This document shows, one piece after another, positions 1-5,711 of a stretch of DNA of 7,872 nt; the first letter of the stretch is position 1; every line of letters starts with the position of its first letter. The DNA comes from Alphaproteobacteria bacterium (GTDB taxonomy: Bacteria; Pseudomonadota; Alphaproteobacteria; Paracaedibacterales; CAIULA01): NCBI GenBank assembly GCA_019751935.1, contig JAIEMR010000056.1:1-7872 (forward strand), read 5' to 3'. Below the pieces are notes generated by a model. The model was not told where the DNA came from and ran no database searches. It was given only the letters and a program-made list of their open reading frames with translations. The position numbers and the translations under genes are program-made.

Positions 1-79
1 TCTTTTTAAAGTTAACTGGAAAATCCCGCTTTTAGTACCGGGGGTAGACCATTTTTCTACTGCGTATTAAAATAAATAG

Positions 80-364
80 GAAACCTTTGTGAACAAAAAC
101 CCAACCTCTACCTTAAAACTGGGCATGGCCAGAGGCGTTGTGCTGTTAGCGCCTGCAGCCCTTGGCTTGAGTGTATTTGAGTATTCAGCTAACAAAGTGA
201 AAAAGTCAGTTGTTGGAGTTGGACACGCGGATAAAGATCAAGTCTTGATGATGGTGAAAATGCTCCTTCCTACCCTATCCGCCACAGGTATACGAGCTGA
301 TGCCGCTGATGCTTTGGCGGTTGCTATATGCCACGCGCATCACAGAAAAATTAATTTTCTGTAG
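80..364 (+). pseudogene. ruvC: RuvC Holliday-junction resolvase, C-terminal remnant
   Basis: RuvC cleaves Holliday junctions together with RuvAB. From the codons for E-T-F (80-88) onward the frame matches the second half of RuvC: the VNKNPTSTLKLG stretch, then a GxGxADKDQV segment, then ADAADALAVAICHAHH. The two C-terminal catalytic aspartates are present (D71 and D74 counted from the GTG at 89; E. coli D138 and D141). The N-terminal half, with the first catalytic Asp and Glu, is missing. The in-frame codon where the catalytic Glu is expected is TAG (77-79), another stop lies at 68-70, and no frame of bases 1-79 resembles RuvC. A GTG at 89 preceded by AGGAAA could start a 91-residue peptide, but in intact RuvC that codon is an internal Val. 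I read it as a truncated pseudogene. A functional copy may exist elsewhere. Confidence 0.75.
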
Positions 365-391
365 TTTAATTCCGAATTCTTAAAATAAAAC

Positions 392-420
392 TTGCAAAAA
401 ATATCTGAGATCTTTATACG
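392..420 (+). promoter_or_regulatory. candidate sigma70-type promoter for the exported receiver-domain gene
   Basis: TTGCAA (392-397) and TATACG (415-420) are separated by 17 bases, upstream of the gene starting at 486. Each hexamer matches the consensus at 4 of 6 positions. The leader would be about 60 bases and is extremely AT-rich, so chance matches are likely. Confidence 0.3.
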
Positions 421-485
421 AATTATTATCAAAACAAATAACAATAATTTTAATTTTAAATAATTTTATTTAAAAAAAATAACCT

Positions 486-1301
486 ATGACCTACAATATA
501 CCAAAAAATTATAATTTAAACATAAGACTAACAAGCCTTGTCGCTTTATTTTTAAGCCTGCTTTTCATCTCAACGGATGTAAATGCTTGCTGTTGTGGCT
601 TATCTGAAGTTTTCAATCACTTTACAAGACGCTTTACAAACCAGAGAACTGATCAAGGTTTCGCAGAAATTGTTCTTCCTCCAGCTGATACTTTGGCTAA
701 GCCTAGACCAAGCGGAATGCATGTTGCGGCTGTACCAGCAGAGATTGGACGTGATAAAAGGATCGTTGACAAAGATGCGGCAGTATTAGGTGAAACCAAG
801 ACTGCCGCAGCATCTGAAACTGCATCTGCCATAATGTCTGCTCAAACACCTCTCACTGCGTTGATCGTCGACGATCAAAGTGTCAAGGGTTTAGAAAAGA
901 TGTTATCTCTTCGCCTGCACTTTACAGTCACCGTTTTGACGTCTGGAGAAGCTGCTCAAGATTTTTTTGACAAAGGATCCGCCGTTGATATTGTCTTCAT
1001 GGATTACAGCATGGGTGGCATAACTGGCCTTCAAGCGACACGATCAATCAGAGAAAAACATAAAGGACTTCTTACTAAGTTTATTATTCATTCTGCAAAC
1101 GAGGAAAGAGACTTAAAAGAGGCAATGGCTGCTACGTTTGTGAATTCTGAAGGAAGAGTTCGTTCGTTATTTGATGGTCGGATTCCAAAGGGCCCAGATA
1201 TAGACACGTTGAAAGCGGAGTTAGTAAAGCATTTCTTAACTGACCCTAGTGAAGGAAGAAAAACCAAATTTATAAGAAAACCTGCAGCATTAGCTGATTA
1301 A
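486..1301 (+). CDS. exported protein with a C-terminal response-regulator receiver (REC) domain
   Basis: The 271-residue product starts with an N-terminal hydrophobic segment (about residues 15-32) ending in V-N-A before three cysteines (C35-C37). This reads as a Sec signal peptide with a V-N-A cleavage site, or less well as a lipobox, since position -2 is Asn. Residues 38-120 are an Ala/Pro-rich linker. Residues about 122-252 form a receiver domain with every signature position: acidic pair D129-D130, phospho-acceptor D173 in VFMDYSM, S203 in IIHSAN and K235 in RIPKGP. There is no DNA-binding or enzymatic output domain. The loop between S203 and K235 is longer than usual. Receivers normally work in the cytoplasm with histidine kinases, so a signal peptide in front of one is odd. 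The role is unknown; export to the envelope or host is inferred. The ribosome-binding site is weak, so the exact start is uncertain. Confidence 0.8.
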   Translation: MTYNIPKNYNLNIRLTSLVALFLSLLFISTDVNACCCGLSEVFNHFTRRFTNQRTDQGFAEIVLPPADTLAKPRPSGMHVAAVPAEIGRDKRIVDKDAAVLGETKTAAASETASAIMSAQTPLTALIVDDQSVKGLEKMLSLRLHFTVTVLTSGEAAQDFFDKGSAVDIVFMDYSMGGITGLQATRSIREKHKGLLTKFIIHSANEERDLKEAMAATFVNSEGRVRSLFDGRIPKGPDIDTLKAELVKHFLTDPSEGRKTKFIRKPAALAD

Positions 1302-1381
1302 TTTTTCCTGATAAACACGCCTGAATATAGTATAGAATATGTAGGGTTCTCGTATTAACGACGTTTTAAGGCAACTATCGA

Positions 1382-1693
1382 ATGAAAATTGAACAAGGTG
1401 ACCTTTTTGGTAATAAAACTTCTGCAGCAAAACCTGCAGCAGCGGCACCAAAGACAACGTCATATAAAAATCCACCCAACACGACTCTTTTGGGGGGATT
1501 AGATGAAGCAACCCTGAAAGCTGAAAGCGTTTATTTGCTGCGCGTATTGGCCAATCAATACACCCGCGCTTTTCCAAATGCTGAGGCTAAAAAGAAATTC
1601 ATGCACACCATTAAGGCGGAGATGAAATTAAAACAAGGAATCCTTGAGCCTACTTTGCTGTTGCGTGATAGCCTTTTGAAACGGAATGTATAA
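1382..1693 (+). CDS. small hypothetical protein with a possible beta-clamp binding motif
   Basis: I do not recognise this 103-residue protein. Its N-terminus reads MKIEQGDLFG; residues 5-9 (QGDLF) fit the QxxLF core of the bacterial sliding-clamp binding motif. Residues 10-36 are rich in Ala, Pro, Lys and Thr and probably disordered. Residues about 40-103 are predicted by eye to be mostly helical and are basic, with two or three helices and no membrane segment or signal peptide. The ATG at 1382 is preceded by TAAGG about 10 bases upstream, a reasonable Shine-Dalgarno. A TAGAAT at 1333-1338 could be a -10 element but has no convincing -35. It lies 80 bases after the receiver-domain gene on the same strand and converges with the Tgl-like gene. 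A DNA-replication or repair link is only an inference from the short motif. Confidence 0.65.
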   Translation: MKIEQGDLFGNKTSAAKPAAAAPKTTSYKNPPNTTLLGGLDEATLKAESVYLLRVLANQYTRAFPNAEAKKKFMHTIKAEMKLKQGILEPTLLLRDSLLKRNV

Positions 1694-1736
1694 AAAAGTC
1701 TTTACGATTCTTTAATCCTTTAAAATCCATGCCTTC

Positions 1737-1776
1737 TGATAAGGTGCGTTATAAATAAATCCACGCACCTTGATCA
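1737..1776. terminator. hairpin between convergent genes, possible bidirectional terminator
   Basis: A perfect 9-bp stem pairs AAGGTGCGT (1741-1749) with ACGCACCTT (1763-1771) around a 13-base loop. Past a one-base bulge (G1772) it extends by TGAT/ATCA. It sits between the 3' ends of two convergent genes, where a shared terminator is expected, but neither strand has a clear T-run after the stem, so intrinsic termination is not assured. Confidence 0.4.
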
Positions 1777-1812
1777 CAAATGTCTTGTTAATCAGAATAA
1801 TAAATCACACTA

Positions 1813-3027
1813 TCACTTTTTCTTTTTTGATTTTCCTTTTTTGTCTGATGTAATTTTTCCATCCTTACCAGCACTGCCTATATCAAACAAACGAACAAGT
1901 TCCTCGTCTGTCATCGCTGGGCCAGGTGTAGCTTTAACACTATCTGAAGTGACTACTTTCTTTGTGGACTCTGGAAAAAACATACGTATAAGCTCTTCAT
2001 TTGTTGGCACTCGGCTTGTTATAACTTTAACAGCTTCCCCCTCTGGAGCCATTGCAGAAACAATCCCTACTGATCTTTTCATTTCTAAAATTGCATGGTT
2101 AATTTCTTGCAAACCAAAATAATGGCAGTGACTTGGTTGTATCAAATACTCAAGCGGATGATGTCCGTCTCTTATAACAATTCCTTGATTTCTAAATTTT
2201 TGCAGCTGAGCCTCATAAAAGCCATAATATTCCTCTCTTGCATGAGCTTCTAGACTCATTCCAATTTCGTATAGTGTTTTGGGACGATCTTTAAACAAGG
2301 GTCCAAAGCCATAATAGCTATCTTTAGCAACACGAAATAAATTTTCCCCTTGCCAAGGCTCTTTTACGCCGGTCACATTTGGAAAATAAAGAGAACCCCC
2401 AATAACCGTTGTTAAAGGTAAATTATTATTCACCTCAACTCTAGAAAAACAAGTTAGAACCGGCAATTGATCAACGTTAGATGACACATTAGTTATTTTA
2501 TTCCACTCATCCCGAGTATTTTCTATAAATCCCCTATTTGGAATTTCAAATTTTCTTCCAACATAAAATTGATACCGATTCATATAGCCCACAATACCAT
2601 TTAAAATGCCCGGCATAATCAAAGGAAAGGAAAAATTAGGATCCTTTAGTTCTAATGCGCTAATGATTGCACTGATACCATACTGCTCAAGAATTTTTAA
2701 AATAACCACGTATTGCGCAGTTGTACAATCAAAACGCGAATGAGATTCTGCTCTTATCAAATCATCAAGAGCCACTGATAACGGTACATCTCTTTTCTTT
2801 ACTAGGAAAGAAGTACATAAAAATTCAGCACGCTTCCAATAGTCAGATTCTGTTGTATTTCCCGTAGCTGAAAATTCCACATTTTGATTCATTAGACCGT
2901 AGCAGACTTCAGCAGTTCCTGCACAAAAGTCATTCAAATCTTCCTGCTCCTTAAAAGGCGAAGAAATATCCGCAGCGCTTATACCCACAACCAAACTTAA
3001 ATAAACAAAAAGGAATTTAAAGAACAT
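1813..3027 (-). CDS. secreted Tgl-like protein-glutamine gamma-glutamyltransferase (transglutaminase)
   Basis: The 404-residue product begins with a signal peptide (residues 1-19, MFFKFLF then SLVVGISA, cut near ISA/AD). Two blocks match Bacillus subtilis Tgl as I remember it: FDCTTAQYVVILKIL (residues 99-113), like FECATAIVIIYY around catalytic Cys116, and SLYF-x9-WQGEN with DSYYGFG (212-242), like CLYFKNPEF, WRGEN and KYFAHG. The likely nucleophile is C101, the acidic partner E228 (Tgl Glu187) and D100 stands where Tgl has Glu115. The Tgl His in AHG is Phe here (F241). The Cys-to-Glu distance is 127 residues against 71 in Tgl, so there is an insertion, and the protein is much longer than the 245-residue Bacillus enzyme. 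The C-terminus holds two TxEELxRxF repeats (342-350, 373-381) and a lysine-rich tail. The family cross-links proteins between Gln and Lys side chains. A secreted effector is inferred. The frame is open to 3081, but the signal peptide and GGAG site favour 3027. Confidence 0.7.
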   Translation of the reverse strand: MFFKFLFVYLSLVVGISAADISSPFKEQEDLNDFCAGTAEVCYGLMNQNVEFSATGNTTESDYWKRAEFLCTSFLVKKRDVPLSVALDDLIRAESHSRFDCTTAQYVVILKILEQYGISAIISALELKDPNFSFPLIMPGILNGIVGYMNRYQFYVGRKFEIPNRGFIENTRDEWNKITNVSSNVDQLPVLTCFSRVEVNNNLPLTTVIGGSLYFPNVTGVKEPWQGENLFRVAKDSYYGFGPLFKDRPKTLYEIGMSLEAHAREEYYGFYEAQLQKFRNQGIVIRDGHHPLEYLIQPSHCHYFGLQEINHAILEMKRSVGIVSAMAPEGEAVKVITSRVPTNEELIRMFFPESTKKVVTSDSVKATPGPAMTDEELVRLFDIGSAGKDGKITSDKKGKSKKKK

Positions 3028-3032
3028 CATGT

Positions 3033-3036
3033 CTCC
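3033..3036 (-). promoter_or_regulatory. ribosome binding site that fixes the start of the Tgl-like gene
   Basis: On the minus strand GGAG stands 2 bases before an ATG at 3030 and 5 bases before a second ATG at 3027. The spacing favours 3027. This places the hydrophobic signal peptide at the very N-terminus and excludes the longer open frame that begins at 3081. Confidence 0.5.
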
Positions 3037-3185
3037 AGAAGAATATTTTTGATCGTCATATATATATGAATCATTTAACACTAATTCAACACTTAGTTAA
3101 TTTTACGGCAAATAAATTCTATGAATTTTTATAAAGAGTAATCTGAAAAATTAATGGTAAGTTTTTCACTCAAACCAACAAACGA

Positions 3186-3215
3186 TTGGAAAGATTAGCT
3201 AATCTAAAGTATAAA
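3186..3215 (+). promoter_or_regulatory. promoter of tRNA-Arg
   Basis: TTGGAA (3186-3191) and TATAAA (3210-3215) are 18 bases apart. The tRNA 5' end follows 13 bases after the -10, an appropriate distance for a short leader. The spacer holds a 14-bp palindrome. Confidence 0.5.
3192..3205. repeat. perfect 14-bp palindrome in the tRNA promoter spacer
   Basis: AGATTAGCTAATCT reads the same on both strands and lies wholly between the -35 and -10 hexamers of the tRNA-Arg promoter. A symmetric site in that position could be a repressor operator; no regulator is visible in the window. Confidence 0.5.
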
Positions 3216-3228
3216 GGGTTTACAGCTT

Positions 3229-3305
3229 GCACCCGTAGCTCAGCTGGATAGAGCGTTGCCCTCCGGAGGCAAAGGTCAGAGGTTCGAATCCTCTCGGGTG
3301 CGCCA
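3229..3305 (+). tRNA. tRNA-Arg (anticodon CCG)
   Basis: The 77-base gene folds into a complete cloverleaf. The acceptor stem is GCACCCG/CGGGTGC, the D-arm GCTC...GAGC, the anticodon stem TTGCC/GGCAA with loop CTCCGGA, and the T-arm AGAGG/CCTCT with loop TTCGAAT. Discriminator G and an encoded CCA end the gene. Anticodon CCG reads the codon CGG. It stands alone between two genes for exported proteins on the opposite strand. tRNA genes often serve as island insertion sites, but I found no repeat of its 3' end in the window. Confidence 0.97.
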
Positions 3306-3332
3306 TCAGTTTTTAAACTTAGAGTTTATCCT

Positions 3333-4574
3333 TTATTCAGCGCTTCTTTTTAAAATATTTTCGAGCAAATTGTGTAATTTTCTCTCACCCTCACTAGAAC
3401 CTCCTCCTGGACCCGCTGCTAATGGCTTTACTACGCCTTTCACTCTCTCATTAACCTGACTTATTTGATCCCTGATATAAGTGTCATACATCGAGCGTAA
3501 ATCTTCAGGATAGGCATCAACATATCCATCAAAGAAAGCTTGATAAAGGTATTTTAGATCTTCAAGTGGGTATTTATTAATACCGCATTCATTAATGCTT
3601 GACTCAAAAGAAAAAAGTGGATGTTCATAAAATTTTAAAAAATCATCCCTCCTCATAAGATTCGTATTATCAAAAGAATTTGCAATCGATTCATTGTCTA
3701 TAAAATAAACTCTTTTGCTTTTAAAGTCGTAAAAAATATTCTGCCAATAAAAATCTCCATGCACATAATGCGTAACGTTATGAAACGTTCCAAGGGCTCT
3801 GCCAATTGCATAGGCACTTTCCAAAAAGTGTTCACGCTCGATATTTCCAGCGCTATATTCCTCCCAGATTTTGGAAAATGGCATTCCTCTTGCAGCATGT
3901 ATGATTGAAAAGTAACGCTTACCCCCAAACGCAGCACCACTATCGTAGTAATAGGAAGCCTCATCAAATGTCATTCTGGGAAGGTTAGGATTTTTTAAAT
4001 AATCTAAATGGGTGAGCATTTCGTTCGCTTTAACCTTGTTCAGATTCTGCAATTGCTTCAGGGCAATTGATTCAAGGCTCACTCTGTGAACACCACCTGA
4101 ATAATAAAATCCCATGCTTTTGAGCACCTTAAGGACTAACTTTGTTTCCCAATCACCTTCACCAATCAACGGAAGACTCTTTTTCTCCTTCAGAAAATCT
4201 CTCCTCACCTGCACCAAAAATAAAGCATCCGTTGAACTGCCTCCACCATCTTGTAAAACTCTTATCACCTCTGGTATAGGAGTTCCATCAGATTTATAAA
4301 ACAGGCTAGAAATCAAACCTTCTTGAATGCCAGGTTCTGGTCTAAGCATTTCTAAAACAGCACCTGGAGTCAGTTCACCATATCTTAGTAAACGGCTGGC
4401 TCTTGGTGTCAGGGGAAACTCAGATACAAAAGAAGGTACAGCGGCAGATGTAACTGAAGAAGGGCTCTTTCTTTCATGATCAGAAGAGCTAGAACTTACT
4501 GCGGAAAGATCAGATGAATTCACCTGAAACGAACCCAGGAAGAAAACAAAAATTCCGATTAAATAAAACATCAT
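3333..4574 (-). CDS. exported APH/choline-kinase-fold kinase-like protein
   Basis: Numbering is from the ATG at 4574 (413 residues). Residues 1-20 are a hydrophobic signal peptide or anchor lacking basic residues, followed by a Ser-rich linker (about 20-55). The kinase fold includes a hinge-like YFSIIHAARGMPF (221-233), the catalytic loop HGDFYWQN (272-279, with D274 and N279) and metal-binding FIDNES (291-296, with D293 and E295), the pattern of aminoglycoside phosphotransferases and choline kinases. In the presumed beta-3 strand (FLVQV, 119-123) the usual ATP-binding Lys is Gln122, followed by a plausible helix-C Glu (E130). The C-terminus has a Gly-rich linker and a short helix. The substrate is unknown: small molecule, lipid head group or host protein are all possible. 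The start is uncertain: a second ATG lies at 4571 and the frame reaches a GTG at 4604, none with a good Shine-Dalgarno. The gap upstream (to 4792) shows nothing recognisable and probably holds its promoter. Confidence 0.7.
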   Translation of the reverse strand: MMFYLIGIFVFFLGSFQVNSSDLSAVSSSSSDHERKSPSSVTSAAVPSFVSEFPLTPRASRLLRYGELTPGAVLEMLRPEPGIQEGLISSLFYKSDGTPIPEVIRVLQDGGGSSTDALFLVQVRRDFLKEKKSLPLIGEGDWETKLVLKVLKSMGFYYSGGVHRVSLESIALKQLQNLNKVKANEMLTHLDYLKNPNLPRMTFDEASYYYDSGAAFGGKRYFSIIHAARGMPFSKIWEEYSAGNIEREHFLESAYAIGRALGTFHNVTHYVHGDFYWQNIFYDFKSKRVYFIDNESIANSFDNTNLMRRDDFLKFYEHPLFSFESSINECGINKYPLEDLKYLYQAFFDGYVDAYPEDLRSMYDTYIRDQISQVNERVKGVVKPLAAGPGGGSSEGERKLHNLLENILKRSAE

Positions 4575-4792
4575 TATTAAATAATTTACAAAAATACTAT
4601 TCACAGAGTACGTAAATATTATTAATGGATAATTAACATATTACGCAGTGTACGAGTTTTTATAATTCGGAAAAGAGATAGAGTGAACACGAGACTGCAT
4701 GGATTTCTATGATTTCACTTCGCTTGCCATAGGAAAACGGGTGTGTAGATAAGTTTTCTTGCAACTTGATAACAAAGTCCACCTGGAAACGC

Positions 4793-4828
4793 AAAAGAGC
4801 GCCTCATTTAAAAAATTCTGGCTCTCTT
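4793..4828 (-). terminator. terminator-like hairpin after the hepT-mntA operon
   Basis: On the minus strand AAGAGAGC (4828-4821) pairs with GCGCTCTT (4802-4795) with one mismatch, across an 18-base T/A-rich loop, and the downstream arm runs into a T tract of four. It begins 4 bases after the mntA stop. The loop is long and the T tract short. Confidence 0.4.
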
Positions 4829-4832
4829 AGTA

Positions 4833-5711
4833 CTACAGATTCCTCATATCTTCTCTAAGCGTCATCATAAAGGTAACAAGAGGAGAAGAAGTCAAAGGAG
4901 AGAAAGCGTCTTTTTCTGTTATATCTTCAAAAGATACAAGATGATTTCTGAAAAAATTATCACCTATATCAATTAAATCTAGGCTGCATTTTTTTATTTT
5001 CTCATCAAACTCGGAAATTGTTGGGAAATTATTAATCTTATTAGGTAACCCAACAGACAAAGCAAATCTTTCATAAAGGTCATTTGCTAAAAGCTCTGGT
5101 AGTTCATGGGCGCATTTATTTCTTAAATGCCTTGCTTCTTCTAATAACTTTATATGATTGGAATTTAATAAATTACATCCCTTTATGAACTTTAATTTTT
5201 CTTTCTCTTTTTCTTTTCCTTTTTTGCCGTTCCATGGTCTTTCTTCAGAGTAAACTTTAGTTACACTACCTTTTGAATTTGTTAAAATATCATCTAAGAA
5301 AAAACCATTTATTCGAGTCTCAATAAATCCTTTCAAAAGTTCATACATACTTATGAAAAGGGTGGCATTTATTAAAATGTTTGGATTGAAATAAACCTTA
5401 TGCTCCCAATCCAACCTCACCTGTTCTTTTGTAATATGAGGCCGGAATGTATCACTCACATCCTTCATGTCCACTATATCCACCTTATAAGGAAGATTGG
5501 ATTCATAAAAAGCATTTTCCAGGTGGCTTTTTTCTTTGGAAGTTAAAGGGCGACCGGCATCAATAGCTAAATCGAGATCAGACCCTCGCTTAGCTGTGCC
5601 CTTAGCGCGAGAACCAAATACCCATACCTGGGTTCCTTGGGTTAAACAACTGCGTAAAACTTTTACTACAATCTCTAAATCTTCAGGACGTATGGTAATA
5701 GGCGGAGTCAT
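4833..5711 (-). CDS. mntA: MntA-type nucleotidyltransferase antitoxin fused to a second HEPN-like domain
   Basis: Residues 1-104 are a minimal nucleotidyltransferase (MNT). VFGSRAKG starts the signature GSX10DXD: G33-S34, D45 and D47, with D78 in VDIVD as the likely third metal ligand. MntA antitoxins add AMP units to a Tyr of the partner HepT toxin and block its RNase activity. Family members usually stop near this point, but here the frame continues to residue 292. The extension has a long helix (about 110-138), a Lys/Glu-rich stretch (162-174) and RNKCAHE with R197 and H202, the RX4H signature of HEPN RNases. It lacks the Tyr two residues after His that MntA modifies in HepT (L204 here). 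GC content falls from about 42% in the MNT part to about 29% after position 5400, suggesting a recombination-born fusion. The start ATG overlaps the hepT stop as ATGA, so the two are co-translated. The MNT call is strong; the second HEPN rests on motif and helices. Confidence 0.8.
   Translation of the reverse strand: MTPPITIRPEDLEIVVKVLRSCLTQGTQVWVFGSRAKGTAKRGSDLDLAIDAGRPLTSKEKSHLENAFYESNLPYKVDIVDMKDVSDTFRPHITKEQVRLDWEHKVYFNPNILINATLFISMYELLKGFIETRINGFFLDDILTNSKGSVTKVYSEERPWNGKKGKEKEKEKLKFIKGCNLLNSNHIKLLEEARHLRNKCAHELPELLANDLYERFALSVGLPNKINNFPTISEFDEKIKKCSLDLIDIGDNFFRNHLVSFEDITEKDAFSPLTSSPLVTFMMTLREDMRNL

Noticed and set aside
583..789. 68-residue open frame inside the exported receiver-domain gene
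   Set aside because: It overlaps the linker of a well supported gene in another frame and has no recognisable features.
1290..1577. 95-residue minus-strand open frame opposite the small clamp-motif gene
   Set aside because: The plus-strand frame has a better ribosome-binding site and a composition typical of coding sequence; the minus-strand product resembles nothing.
3229..3305. tRNA 3' end as an attachment site with a direct repeat nearby
   Set aside because: I saw no second copy of the T-arm/acceptor sequence in the window and no integrase gene.
3314..3328. TAAACT-TAG-AGTTTA hairpin after the tRNA as a terminator
   Set aside because: Only 6 AT-rich base pairs and no T-run on either strand.
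3256..3459. 67-residue plus-strand open frame starting inside tRNA-Arg
   Set aside because: It runs through the tRNA and antisense to the kinase-like gene, so it is a chance frame.
4605..4792. Possible decayed gene between the kinase-like gene and the mntA terminator
   Set aside because: All frames are broken by stops or are short, and I recognise no protein family or mobile-element end.
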